A stretch of 64,000 bases of DNA from Bacteroidales bacterium. GTDB lineage: Bacteria; Bacteroidota; Bacteroidia; Bacteroidales; UBA12077. Each line of letters begins with the position of its first letter. The first letter of the stretch is position 1. The notes beneath the pieces are model-generated. The model saw only the letters and a program-made list of their open reading frames with translations, searched no databases and was not told the origin of the DNA. Where the stretch lies: the NCBI GenBank assembly GCA_013138975.1, contig WTBR01000028.1:62001-126000 (forward strand), read 5' to 3'. Positions 55,919-64,000 of the stretch are shown piece after piece. A program made the translations under genes and the position numbers.

Positions 55919-56584
55919 TTAGGTACTAAGATATCTCATGAATTGATCGTACCTCTCATTATAAAGATCGTCCTGCTCATCATATTCCATAAATGATGCT
56001 TTTATATTATACTCATAACGATTAAATGTCTGTATAATTGATGTTAAATCAGTAATATTTAATTTTAATGTAATCTCAAGTTTTGTAGAATCTTCTAATG
56101 TATTAACATACATGCTTAAAATTTTAGCATCGTTTGATTCAACAATTTGCGATATTTCGGTCATGGAGTAATCACTCTGTGTTGTTTCTAAAACTATTAT
56201 TCCACCGGGCTTTTCAATTGCAGAAAGTTTTGCGAAGTAATGCAACAAATCAGTCATTTGAATTACACCCAAAAATTTATTATTATAATCGAGTACCGGA
56301 ACAACGGTTAATTTGAGGCTTGCTGCAACCTCTATTATTTCATATATATGCTGATCGCACTTTACAGATGGTCGCAATAATGACAGCTTATGATTACCAA
56401 TTGCCTCACTTGGATTATTTAAATCAAAAATATCAGTTTCAGAAATAAGTCCCAAAAATTCTTCATTATCTACAATTGGCAAATGTGAAATACGAAAAAC
56501 TTCCATCCAGTTCAAAGCCTCAACCGCTGAGTCTGAATTGCGCAGTGCAGGAATTTCATCCGATATTAAATCTTTTGCCAACAT
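55919..56584 (-). CDS. CBS-domain protein
   Basis: 221 residues, cytoplasmic. Two CBS domains span residues about 1-125: LISDEIPALRNSDSAVEALN with HLPIVDNEEFLGLISETDI, and LLRPSVKCDQHIYEIIEVAA with VVPVLDYNNKFLGVIQMTDL. The C-terminal half resembles an ACT-like fold (GGIIVLETTQSDYSMTEISQ). CBS pairs bind adenine nucleotides. In Bacteroidota a gene like this regularly sits between pdxJ and nadK, as here, but its role is not known. It is divergent from pdxJ. Confidence 0.85.
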   Translation of the reverse strand: MLAKDLISDEIPALRNSDSAVEALNWMEVFRISHLPIVDNEEFLGLISETDIFDLNNPSEAIGNHKLSLLRPSVKCDQHIYEIIEVAASLKLTVVPVLDYNNKFLGVIQMTDLLHYFAKLSAIEKPGGIIVLETTQSDYSMTEISQIVESNDAKILSMYVNTLEDSTKLEITLKLNITDLTSIIQTFNRYEYNIKASFMEYDEQDDLYNERYDQFMRYLST

Positions 56585-56610
56585 AATTTATCTGTTCTCG
56601 AAAATACTCG

Positions 56611-56618
56611 TATTTTTG
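56611..56618 (+). promoter_or_regulatory. Candidate -7 element for pdxJ
   Basis: TATTTTTG fits TAnnTTTG, about 55 bp before the pdxJ ATG. No good -33 match is visible. Confidence 0.4.
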
Positions 56619-56672
56619 TTGAATTAACAATCACAATCACTAATTGTTTAATCTTTTGTCAAATAACAAAAT

Positions 56673-57386
56673 ATGACCAGACTAAGTGTAAATATAAATA
56701 AAATTGCGACATTAAGAAATGCTCGAGGCGGAAATTATCCAAATGTATTGGATGCTGCAATTAATTGTCAGCGATATGGAGCAGAAGGGATAACTGTTCA
56801 TCCACGTCCTGACGAAAGACATGTTCGTTATCAGGATGTTTATGACATAAAACCTATTATAACTACTGAATTTAATATTGAGGGTTATCCCTCAGAAGAT
56901 TTTATTAAAATGGTTTTGGACGTGAAACCAAACCAGGTAACTTTAGTTCCTGATCCTCCTGAGGCTTTAACTTCAAATGCCGGCTGGGATACAATTAAAC
57001 ATAAAGATTATTTAAAAAATATTATTTCTCGATTTCAATCAGGAGGTATTCGCACTTCGATTTTTATTGAAACGGATTCTGAACTAATTAAGAATGCAGC
57101 CGATACAGGAACAGATAGAATTGAATTATACACTGAACCTTATGCTGATAATTACCATATAAACAAAGAACAAGCAATCTTCTCTTTTGTTAAAGCAGCG
57201 GAAATAGCTAACAGTGTAGGTCTTGGAATAAATGCCGGTCATGATTTAAATTTAGATAATTTAAAGTATTTCAAGCTGAATATTCCAGGTTTATTAGAGG
57301 TTTCTATTGGACATGCTTTAATTTCTGATGCTCTTTATTTAGGGTTAGAGAATGCTGTTCAAATGTATTTAAGGGAATTGAAATAA
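56673..57386 (+). CDS. pdxJ: Pyridoxine 5'-phosphate synthase
   Basis: Last ring-closing step of DXP-dependent vitamin B6 synthesis, joining 3-amino-2-oxopropyl phosphate and deoxyxylulose phosphate. The 237-residue TIM barrel opens [21 protein letters not shown] and has [50 protein letters not shown] and [16 protein letters not shown]. All family motifs are present and the length is normal. It is divergent from the CBS gene. Confidence 0.96.
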   Translation: MTRLSVNINKIATLRNARGGNYPNVLDAAINCQRYGAEGITVHPRPDERHVRYQDVYDIKPIITTEFNIEGYPSEDFIKMVLDVKPNQVTLVPDPPEALTSNAGWDTIKHKDYLKNIISRFQSGGIRTSIFIETDSELIKNAADTGTDRIELYTEPYADNYHINKEQAIFSFVKAAEIANSVGLGINAGHDLNLDNLKYFKLNIPGLLEVSIGHALISDALYLGLENAVQMYLRELK

Positions 57387-57438
57387 TCAAGATAAAAGGA
57401 TAAAGTAAAAAGATTAAAGTATTAAGAAGTTACCTAAT

Positions 57439-57566
57439 ATCCGCATGTGAATTTTCATTCATTTAAATTATTGAGTAATTAGCCGTGCCACGGTTAAAAA
57501 TATAGATGACATGAAATTATAATCAACTTGCTGATTATTAACAAAACCGTGCCACGCATTGCGGAT
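57439..57566. repeat. Nested inverted-repeat element
   Basis: Outer arms ATCCGCA (57439-57445) and TGCGGAT (57560-57566) enclose two copies of an 11-bp palindrome, CCGTGCCACGG (57483-57493) and CCGTGCCACGC (57547). The element is ~128 bp, has no frame, and sits between pdxJ and the hydrolase gene. It looks like a MITE-like or REP-like element. Confidence 0.55.
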
Positions 57567-57621
57567 TTAAAGAGATGTTATATTTGATGTTTACTACTCA
57601 TAATTTTACATATGAATTAAA

Positions 57622-58416
57622 ATGGATCTATTCTTCAGAAAATATGGACAAGGACCACCTTTAATAATTATTCATGGTTTATATGGTTCTTCTGATAATT
57701 GGGTAAGTATTGGACGAAAGTTGGCTGAGAATTTTGAGGTTTTTATAATTGATCAACGAAATCATGGTAAATCGCCGCACTCTCCTGATCATAACTACCA
57801 GTTATTAAAAGCTGATTTGCTTGAATTTATGGATGCACAATCCATTGAGAAAGCAATAATTATTGGGCATTCAATGGGTGGCAAAGTTGCTATGTTTTTC
57901 GCTGCCGATTATCCTGAAAGAGTAAGTCATTTGATAGTCGCTGACATTTCTCCAAGCTCGTACCAGTTTACAAATTCAAATCAACTACTGGCTCATACAA
58001 CAATTATACGAGCTATGTTTAATCTTGATTTTTATGGAATAGGCAGTCGCCAAGATGTTGATGATATTTTAGCAAAATCGATTCCTGAGAATAGAATTCG
58101 CCAATTTCTTTTGAAAAATATTAATCGATCGAAAAATAACGAATATAGCTGGAGATTAAATATCAGAGCGCTTAAAAATGAACTGAAAAATATTTTGGAG
58201 GGTTTGGATGAAAATCAACCTGAGATAACGGGCTTTCCTGTTTTATTTATGAAAGGGGGTAATTCTGATTATATTCAAAAGGATGATGAAAAAACTATAA
58301 AAAAGATTTTTCCTTATGCTGACATTGAAATAATTCCAAATGCCGGTCATTGGTTGCACGCTGAGCAGCCTGAATTGTTTTTAGAAAAAATTAATGATTT
58401 TATTTTACAAGAATAA
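57622..58416 (+). CDS. Alpha/beta hydrolase
   Basis: 264 residues, cytoplasmic. Oxyanion motif IIHGLYGSSDNWVSI, nucleophile elbow IIGHSMGGKVAMFFA (Ser), acid region VLFMKGGNSDYI and catalytic His in IPNAGHWLHAEQPELF. The opening PLIIIHGLYGSSDNW and DQRNHGKSPHS are typical of YbfF-like acyl-ester hydrolases. The substrate is unknown. Its 3' end overlaps the convergent GNAT gene by 12 bp. Confidence 0.9.
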   Translation: MDLFFRKYGQGPPLIIIHGLYGSSDNWVSIGRKLAENFEVFIIDQRNHGKSPHSPDHNYQLLKADLLEFMDAQSIEKAIIIGHSMGGKVAMFFAADYPERVSHLIVADISPSSYQFTNSNQLLAHTTIIRAMFNLDFYGIGSRQDVDDILAKSIPENRIRQFLLKNINRSKNNEYSWRLNIRALKNELKNILEGLDENQPEITGFPVLFMKGGNSDYIQKDDEKTIKKIFPYADIEIIPNAGHWLHAEQPELFLEKINDFILQE

Positions 58417-58929
58417 CCTAAATCCAAAAACAGGAAGCTCTCCTTGCATAAAATCTAAATCTTCTGATCTTTTAAATCCTATTTTTTCATACATTCCCCA
58501 CGCTGTTTGCATCGCTTTTGTAGTATGTATAATTACTTGATTTATTTTTTTGCTTTTCGTTTTTCGAATACATTCATTTGTCAAGAGTTTACCTATGCCA
58601 TGTCCTCTTGTTGAATTATCAACTGCTAATAATCTGAAACCGGCTGCGTTTTGTTCTTTGGTTGCTGTTCCTCCTGAACCATAATATTTCATATCTCCAA
58701 AATAAACAAGGCCTCCTACTATTTTATTATCAGACGAGATTGCAATTAATAATTCTGTTTCCGGCTTTTCTGTTAATGCTCCAATATTAGCTAGCATTTC
58801 ATAATACTTTGGCTGTTCTGATTCTTTTGGGAAACCTTCTAATTGCGAATATACTTTAACCATTAACTTACCTATTTCGGCAAATTCATTGGGTCTGGCG
58901 TTTCTTATTGTATATTTTTGTTCACTCAT
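58405..58929 (-). CDS. GNAT family acetyltransferase
   Basis: 174 residues. The acetyl-CoA motif A is FRLLAVDNSTRGHGIGKLLTNECIRK, of which RGHGIGK is the pyrophosphate loop. The end contains AWGMYEKIGFKRSEDLDF (motif B). The start YTIRNARPNEFAEIGKLM is typical. The acceptor substrate is not known. It overlaps the hydrolase gene tail-to-tail. Confidence 0.88.
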   Translation of the reverse strand: MSEQKYTIRNARPNEFAEIGKLMVKVYSQLEGFPKESEQPKYYEMLANIGALTEKPETELLIAISSDNKIVGGLVYFGDMKYYGSGGTATKEQNAAGFRLLAVDNSTRGHGIGKLLTNECIRKTKSKKINQVIIHTTKAMQTAWGMYEKIGFKRSEDLDFMQGELPVFGFRLFL

Positions 58930-59088
58930 TTGGTGGTAGATTTAACTAGTCGTAACACGGATACTCCATAGAAAGAGCAAAAACTTTTATTTCTGAATAA
59001 CATCTATTATCAGGTTTGCTTTATAAATATAAAATCTGTGACACGACATACTACAAATTAAAGATTTTATAATAATTTATTACAAAAT

Positions 59089-59117
59089 GTACGAAAAATA
59101 TTTCTGCGCCAGCGGAG
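59089..59117. repeat. Hairpin repeat, copy A
   Basis: GTACGAAAAATATTTCTG followed by CGCCAGCGGAG. The right arm matches copies B and C, and the left arm is degenerate, so the stem is weakened. Confidence 0.6.
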
Positions 59118-59180
59118 GCGAGCCACAAGCCTCGAATACACGACTAAATCGCTATTGTTTTTATAAATTAGCAACTGTTA

Positions 59181-59669
59181 TTATTGAGTTTTTTCATTTT
59201 CTGCCATGACATTAATCCCCTCTGAGTCTAAACGAAAGATAAATATTTCATCTACTTTTCTTGCTCCAATGTTTTCATAAAACTTTATAGCTGAAATATT
59301 TGTCTTTAAAGCCCACCATTCAAATCTGGAGCAGTTACTCTTCACTGCAAGTTTAGATAAATAAGCTAATACACTTTTTCCATATCCTTTCCCTTGATGA
59401 GAGGGCTCAATATATAAATCATCAAGATGTAAGCCTTTTTTCCCTGTTGAGGTTGAAAAAGTATAATAATAAACGGCAAAACCACATGGCATTTGTTCAT
59501 TGTAACAAATCAATGCTCCAACGTTTGAATCTTTACTAAATATATTTTGCTCAATATCTTCTTTCGTTACAGAAACTTCATAAGGTAGGTTTTCAACAAT
59601 AGCAAGTTCCTTAATATATTTAAGTATGAGCTCAGTATCATGTATAGTTGCTTTCTTTATTTCAAACAT
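59181..59669 (-). CDS. GNAT family acetyltransferase
   Basis: 162 residues. Motif A is LHLDDLYIEPSHQGKGYGKSVLAYL (pyrophosphate loop QGKGYGK), and the C-terminal part contains RFEWWALKTNISAIKFYENIGARKVDE, with FYENIGA as motif B. This pattern is close to the diamine/thialysine acetyltransferase subgroup, but the substrate is uncertain. The gene is flanked on both sides by palindromic repeats (59089 and 59811), unlike the housekeeping genes upstream. Confidence 0.88.
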   Translation of the reverse strand: MFEIKKATIHDTELILKYIKELAIVENLPYEVSVTKEDIEQNIFSKDSNVGALICYNEQMPCGFAVYYYTFSTSTGKKGLHLDDLYIEPSHQGKGYGKSVLAYLSKLAVKSNCSRFEWWALKTNISAIKFYENIGARKVDEIFIFRLDSEGINVMAENEKTQ

Positions 59670-59810
59670 ATTTTTCTTTTAACGATGTTGCTACAATTTA
59701 TTCTATGCAAGTATTATTACGTCTGTTCTTCAATAGATTTCATTATTAAGGATTTTACTTCGCCAATATGTTTTGTTGTTTTAGTCTCAAATATAAAAAT
59801 TAATACAATA

Positions 59811-59839
59811 GGCACGGAAAATATTTCTGCGCCAGCGAG
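59811..59839. repeat. Hairpin repeat, copy B
   Basis: GGCACGGAAA … TTTCTGCGCC forms a stem of about nine pairs with one A-C mismatch and one G-U, followed by AGCGAG. Confidence 0.65.
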
Positions 59840-60018
59840 TTCTTTTTATATTCTACGACCAGATTACAAATCCGTTCATCTAGGTTTCTTTTTATAATTA
59901 TCCTTTGTTTTTTCAAAACAATGTTAATTGCAAATAAACTTTATAATACGACGTAGTTGATGTCCGATAACTATTGGAATGCCGAGCTGCTTCGATTTAC
60001 AAACTAAGCTTAGCAGGG

Positions 60019-60048
60019 GGCACGGAAAACATTTCCGCGCCAGTGGAG
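60019..60048. repeat. Hairpin repeat, copy C
   Basis: GGCACGGAAA … TTTCCGCGCC forms nine Watson-Crick pairs with the same A-C mismatch, followed by AGTGGAG. The base change relative to copy B keeps the stem paired. Confidence 0.65.
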
Positions 60049-60268
60049 ATAGTTTACAAAGTAGGCGATTGCAGAGTAATTCACTGTCAGGTTACACAAA
60101 AATAGAAGCGGGATACAACCCTTTAATTTACTGCTATCTTGGCTATTATTTTTATACATTGTTACCCACTGGCTTTCCTTCCGAAAACATGCTAGCGTTG
60201 GCGTGAAAGCTCTTTTGAATTTGTGAGGTACGAGCAAATACAAATGTGCTTGAACTTACGTTGGCTAC

Positions 60269-60925
60269 TTACGCTATTCTTTTCAGTTTCTTGTCAATCA
60301 CAAAAACTCCTACCATACAAAACTCCGTATATTTTCCATTATCCAAATTGAGCCATTTCCTTTTTTCAGATTCTAAAAACCGTTTTTGTAATGTATTCGT
60401 TTTATGCTGTTTTACTTTATTTCTAATTCTATTTTGAACAGTTTCATAAACGACTCTTCTGTTCTCTTTTAATTGTTTTACATTTAAATTTAATACTGTT
60501 TCTAATTCCGTATTTAAAATTTCATCAGAAGAGTATATTTCACCATTAGGTTTATACTTTATTAAATCCTCAATATTTCTAGCTAGATTAGATGGAGAAT
60601 ATGTTAAGCTAAGATTTCCTTTTTTTGAATCACAAGTTTGTAATCGTTTTGGAGAACCTTCATAACCTAAACACGCTAAAAGCATATTTCCGTAAGTTAA
60701 CTCCTCATCGGAGTGGTTATCTTGACATAAAAAATGTTCAATCTTAGAACCTGGTGTTTTTCCAGATTCGGGAATTCGTCGCATACAATAACAACAAATA
60801 TGACCTTGTTCTGTCAGCAATGAAGCTCTTGTATCATCTTTAAGTAAATTGTTATAAAAAGCAGGTTGATTTGCTCTATGTTGAGTTAATGATATGGGCT
60901 CATTTCCTTTGGTTATAGCTTTCAT
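60269..60925 (-). CDS. ptuB: PtuB-like HNH nuclease (Septu)
   Basis: 218 residues of the TIGR02646/PtuB type. HNH-like elements are visible: zinc knuckle HICCYCMRRIPES, catalytic KIEHFLCQDNHSDEE (His), then LTYGNMLLACLGYEG and TCDSKKGNLSL (Asn/Cys/Lys). The helical C-terminal half is basic. In Septu and the Ec78 retron, PtuB is the DNA-cleaving effector controlled by the PtuA ATPase. The start overlaps the ptuA stop by 4 bp (ATGA), so translation is coupled. No reverse transcriptase is encoded in the window, which supports a stand-alone Septu rather than a retron. Confidence 0.85.
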   Translation of the reverse strand: MKAITKGNEPISLTQHRANQPAFYNNLLKDDTRASLLTEQGHICCYCMRRIPESGKTPGSKIEHFLCQDNHSDEELTYGNMLLACLGYEGSPKRLQTCDSKKGNLSLTYSPSNLARNIEDLIKYKPNGEIYSSDEILNTELETVLNLNVKQLKENRRVVYETVQNRIRNKVKQHKTNTLQKRFLESEKRKWLNLDNGKYTEFCMVGVFVIDKKLKRIA

Positions 60926-62442
60926 TCGTCTTCTTTTAAGTAAGTGATTTGAATTTCAGCTCTTTTTAATTCTGGGTCGTCTTTTCCAATAAGGTCTTGT
61001 AACTCTTTTAATGAACTTTCGGCATCTTCAATATCTTCTTCTGCAATTAGTGTGTATAAATCACTTATTTTATCACTTACTAACTTGTTTCGTTCTTCAA
61101 CACCCATTAAATCATATAAAATGGAGTTTATTTCTCTTCCGTAATACTTTGGTGTATTTTCTATCAAGTCTCCATCTTCAATAATTTTCACAAAATTTAG
61201 TTCTGATTGTGCATTACTTAGTAATTGAGGAGAATGAGTTGCTATTACGAATGAGTTTTCAGAATTGTAACTTGAATCCACTGCGCCTTCTATGTCAGTT
61301 ATAAACTGACGTTGCCATTTTGGGTGTAAATAAGTATCGGGTTCATCAAAAAGGAAAAGAGAGTTTTTTTCTGAAAGTAATTCAGTTAAACCTTTAATAA
61401 TTATTGCTTGTTGTTCTCCCTCACTTAATTCGCCAAAAGTTTGATATTCTTCTCCTGCTTTTTTTAATGAAAACGAAATGTCATTTAACATACCGTCTGC
61501 AAAAATGATATTTAGTATTTCAAATAGTTTTCTTTCTTCAATTAAGTGGTTACGAATTTCAAATAGTCTTTCTTGTGAAATAATTGTAATGATAATAGCT
61601 TCGTCTTGAAAAGTTTCAATTATGATGTTTCCAATTCCCTTAGAATTATCAGGGTTTGCTAAATCATCAGCAGTTGCAGAGTTTTCATTTAAATAGTCTA
61701 AAAAGTTTCTTACTTCTCCTTTTGCTCCCCAAAAATTCTGAATAGAATCACTTGCCCATTCAGGTTTTTGTAATCTTATTTGAATACTTTGAACTCCGTT
61801 AATTTTAGATTTTGTTCTTAGAAAATCGGGAATATCGCCATATTCAAAAGAGAGTAAACTCGTCAGAATAATTCCAAAATGTTCTGGTTGAAAATAGAAA
61901 AAATCTCTTTCTGCCAAAGTGTTATTTTTTCTATATGCAGTTGAAATTATTTCGTTGTGTGGTTCAACTAATTCTTGCATAATCTCAGACAAGCCAGAAT
62001 AGTAGATTACAATATTGCCAGGGAGATATGAAAGGGCAACATTTCGAGAGCCTTGACTGAAGATAACCTTATGCTTACCTGTAATGATTTTATCAGTAAA
62101 GTCAGTATTGTCCATTCCACTATCAATACTTATATTTACTTCTTCTCCTTCATTTGCTTTTAACTTTACTAAAATATATGCAATACGAAATTCACTAGAG
62201 TTAAATGTTTCTTCTGTTATGTTTTCAAAACTAACTGAATACTCCAACTCAAAACCGAATTTTGCTTTTTCATTTAGTAAAATGCTACTAAAAATTTGAG
62301 CAATTGCTTCTAAAATGGTTGATTTTCCAGAACCATTTGTTCCGATTAAAACCGAAATATATTTCTTAAAATCATAAGGAAATTCAATAGTAAAATCCTT
62401 TAATATTTTATAATCGTTTATGTATAATTTTTTTAGTTGCAT
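60922..62442 (-). CDS. ptuA: PtuA-like AAA ATPase (Septu)
   Basis: 506 residues of the SMC/OLD-like AAA_21 type. Walker A is VLIGTNGSGKSTILEAIAQI. The ABC-like signature is GELSEGEQQAIIIKGL, Walker B NSLFLFDEPDTYLHPKWQ, and the switch His is in FVIATHSPQLLSNA. No TOPRIM or other nuclease domain follows, so it is not an OLD nuclease. The C-terminus is helical. Its partner ptuB overlaps by 4 bp. Upstream, the fused hsdM–S gene ends only 2 bp before this ATG, so all three genes are probably one transcript. Confidence 0.85.
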   Translation of the reverse strand: MQLKKLYINDYKILKDFTIEFPYDFKKYISVLIGTNGSGKSTILEAIAQIFSSILLNEKAKFGFELEYSVSFENITEETFNSSEFRIAYILVKLKANEGEEVNISIDSGMDNTDFTDKIITGKHKVIFSQGSRNVALSYLPGNIVIYYSGLSEIMQELVEPHNEIISTAYRKNNTLAERDFFYFQPEHFGIILTSLLSFEYGDIPDFLRTKSKINGVQSIQIRLQKPEWASDSIQNFWGAKGEVRNFLDYLNENSATADDLANPDNSKGIGNIIIETFQDEAIIITIISQERLFEIRNHLIEERKLFEILNIIFADGMLNDISFSLKKAGEEYQTFGELSEGEQQAIIIKGLTELLSEKNSLFLFDEPDTYLHPKWQRQFITDIEGAVDSSYNSENSFVIATHSPQLLSNAQSELNFVKIIEDGDLIENTPKYYGREINSILYDLMGVEERNKLVSDKISDLYTLIAEEDIEDAESSLKELQDLIGKDDPELKRAEIQITYLKEDE

Positions 62443-62444
62443 AA

Positions 62445-64000
62445 CTATACGGATTTAAATATTTTTTGTTCAAAATCTTCTTTTGCATTTTTTTCCTTTG
62501 CTAGAATGATTTCCTTTTGTCTTAATATTTCTCTATATTTTTCAAGGATTTCCTTTTGTTTGTTAAGTTTAGGCAATGGTATTTTGACGTCTAGAAATTT
62601 TTTTTCATCTATCCTTTGTCTACCTGTTGTTCCAGAACTGGAGCTTTGAGCAAAATCTAAAAATTGCTGAGTACTTGTTATAAGCACAAGGAATAATGGG
62701 TCTATTTTGGTAGTGTCGATATTATATGCAATAAAATCTGCGGTTATAATTGCTTCATCAACCTCTTCTGTTGCGATTCCAAATGCTCCATTTCTAGCAT
62801 CAATTTTTGAAATAAGAAATTGGTCTTTAGATAATAAATATTGTTTTTTAGTACCTATATCTTTGCCATAAGCAGTATTTCTAAGTTTTACACCTTTATT
62901 ATAAAGCCTGATAGTAACTCTTTTGTAAAGAACATTATCTTGTATTTCAATTTTTGTTTTGTTTCTGCTTAAAAAATCTCCAATTCTTACAAAATTAAAA
63001 TTCTCATTATAGTCAAATGTATTTGAAAGTAAATGAGAAACACTCCAATTGGGAAGATTTTTGTATCTGAAAAGTTGGAAAGACAAGTCTTGGAGTGATT
63101 TAGTATTTAATTTTTTTCTAGAGTTTTTAATATATTTTTCAATTAATTCAGGAAGTTGATTATCTCCTTTAGCTCCCGTTGTGGTGATTCCAGCTTTTTG
63201 GATGTCAGAAATTGGAATTTCATAATCGAATTCTTTTTGAACTAGGCTTTTTACTTCAATTTGTTTCCTTAATTTAATCGATTTTAGTTCTTCTCTTATA
63301 TGTTTTTTATCAGCCGTAGACAAAGATTTATCTAGCCTTAGTTTTTTGTTTAATGACTCAATTTCCCTTTTATACTTATCGTTGACTCTATTTTCTGCAC
63401 CCTCACAAATTTTGTTGTAGTCTTCTGTCTCTTTTACGGAGAATTTTTTCAAAAAGACTAAACTCGTTTTTACTGCAGCTCCACTGCTCACAAAAACATC
63501 TTGAGGCAAAGAAACTAGAAACAATATTTTAGCTTTTCCTTCGTAATAATTTCTCGTATTTTCTAAGTTGGAACTATTTAAAATACCTTCTGGTAAAACG
63601 ATTCCCATTCTTCCACCAGGTTTCAATAAGTTTAAACACCTTTCAATGAAAAGTACTTCTGTTGATGTACTCCATTTTCCTACTTCAAATAAATCAAGAA
63701 TTGGTTTCCCTTTACTTTTATCCTTCTTATCAATGTAACTAGTCCATTCTCTTAATGGTTCAATAACTTTCTCTATATAGTTTGGATATTTGGCTTTGTA
63801 TTTTTCTAGCTTTGTATTAGAAGGTAAATCTAATTCAGTCACTTTAAGTGATTTTTCTACTCTAGAACCAAATGGTGGATTAGTAAGAATGACATCAAAG
63901 CGACCTTCAAAAATTCCGTTTACATTTAACAGTCCATCATTATGATGAACACCACCGTGTCCATCTCCGTGCATAATCATATTCATTTTGGCAGTTCTTG
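62445..64000 (-). CDS. Type I-like methylase fused to specificity domain, 5' end outside window
   Basis: At least 518 residues; the frame is open to the window edge (…RTAKMNMIMHGDGHGG, a typical HsdM stretch). The methylase part (to about residue 270) has GRFDVILTNPPFGS (catalytic NPPF), GGRMGIVLPEGILN and GAAVKTSLVFLKKF. A linker is followed by an HsdS-type target-recognition domain (NFVRIGDFLSRNKTKIEI, LISKIDARNGAFGIATEE, TGRQRIDEKKFLDVKIPLP) and a coiled coil (KLNKQKEILEKYREILRQK). M and a single recognition half are therefore in one chain. An hsdR gene may lie upstream, outside the window. It directly precedes ptuA. Confidence 0.88.
   Translation of the reverse strand, partial: RTAKMNMIMHGDGHGGVHHNDGLLNVNGIFEGRFDVILTNPPFGSRVEKSLKVTELDLPSNTKLEKYKAKYPNYIEKVIEPLREWTSYIDKKDKSKGKPILDLFEVGKWSTSTEVLFIERCLNLLKPGGRMGIVLPEGILNSSNLENTRNYYEGKAKILFLVSLPQDVFVSSGAAVKTSLVFLKKFSVKETEDYNKICEGAENRVNDKYKREIESLNKKLRLDKSLSTADKKHIREELKSIKLRKQIEVKSLVQKEFDYEIPISDIQKAGITTTGAKGDNQLPELIEKYIKNSRKKLNTKSLQDLSFQLFRYKNLPNWSVSHLLSNTFDYNENFNFVRIGDFLSRNKTKIEIQDNVLYKRVTIRLYNKGVKLRNTAYGKDIGTKKQYLLSKDQFLISKIDARNGAFGIATEEVDEAIITADFIAYNIDTTKIDPLFLVLITSTQQFLDFAQSSSSGTTGRQRIDEKKFLDVKIPLPKLNKQKEILEKYREILRQKEIILAKEKNAKEDFEQKIFKSV

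Larger units (their letters stand above)
59670..60268. other. Gene-free spacer with hairpin repeats
   Basis: 599 bp. It holds repeat copies B and C and G+C-richer patches. Short open frames on both strands in this stretch have no recognisable protein pattern and I do not call them. It separates the GNAT gene from the defence island and may be a junction of acquired DNA. Confidence 0.55.

Noticed and set aside
57439..60048. Integron attC array or CRISPR
   Set aside because: Repeats are few, irregularly spaced and differ in sequence; there is no integrase, no cas gene and no regular spacer pattern.
59640..60243. Several small open frames on both strands between the GNAT gene and ptuB
   Set aside because: They overlap hairpin repeats, lack recognisable domains and have unlike codon use, so they are treated as non-coding.
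60269..62442. Retron Ec78-type system
   Set aside because: PtuAB is shared by retrons, but no reverse transcriptase or msr/msd-like sequence is present next to it within the window.

Overview
The window is AT-rich DNA (by eye about one third G+C) from a member of the Bacteroidota, most plausibly a marine Bacteroidales/Marinilabiliales-type bacterium. The evidence is the conserved block nadK–porG-like–uppS–bamA–ompH–ompH–murI, a secreted peptidase with a type IX secretion (T9SS) C-terminal sorting domain, a TonB-dependent receptor with a DUF4249 lipoprotein, a two-component-propeller/SpoIIE protein, SiaB/SiaC proteins, and Bacteroidota promoters (TTTG–N19–TAnnTTTG is perfect upstream of tRNA-Glu).

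Layout. 1–7.4 kb: an unidentified gene cut by the window edge, an M28 lipoprotein peptidase, prfB with an intact programmed +1 frameshift site, an LPP20-like lipoprotein, recX–prmC and divergent ribD. 7.5–13.7 kb: a two-gene operon (TPR–caspase lipoprotein/secreted protein, then a propeller–SpoIIE phosphatase) whose 3' end is tandemly duplicated together with the end of rpsT; then rpsT, tRNA-Glu and mpl. 15–25.5 kb: MBL hydrolase, a histidine kinase with a haem-c type sensor domain, a tricorn-like protease, an M24 aminopeptidase, a DUF4251 protein and a T9SS M28 peptidase. 25.6–38.5 kb: a structured leader before a nucleoid-associated protein, YwbE, two tandem DUF2817 peptidases, an outer-membrane barrel, a possible HEPN protein, MarC, SiaC with a fused double SiaB, a quinone oxidoreductase, a class A penicillin-binding protein and a response regulator–adenylyl cyclase.

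38.4–46.7 kb is a rearranged patch. A 5.5-kb TonB-receptor cassette separates the cyclase gene from a HEPN–CBS gene, and the cassette is bracketed by diverged ~125-bp direct repeats made from the cyclase 3' end and the HEPN–CBS 5' end. The HEPN–CBS gene is then cut by a complete IS1182-type element, beyond which lies the 3' part of an unrelated gene. 46.8–57.4 kb is housekeeping envelope biogenesis. 57.4–60.3 kb has palindromic repeats and two GNAT genes. 60.3–64 kb is a defence island: a Septu-like pair (PtuA ATPase, PtuB HNH nuclease) directly downstream of a fused HsdM–HsdS methylase/specificity gene that runs off the window.

Functional themes: envelope assembly (PBP1A, Mpl, MurI, UppS, BamA, Skp/OmpH, PorG-like barrels), peptide scavenging (two M28, tricorn, M24, two DUF2817 peptidases), partner-switching and cyclic-nucleotide signalling (SpoIIE phosphatase, SiaB/SiaC, adenylyl cyclase), and phage defence. 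The strongest candidates for a new system are the ancestral cyclase + HEPN–CBS module, the caspase + SpoIIE operon, and the double-SiaB kinase with SiaC. All product names come from reading the translated sequences; no database search was possible.
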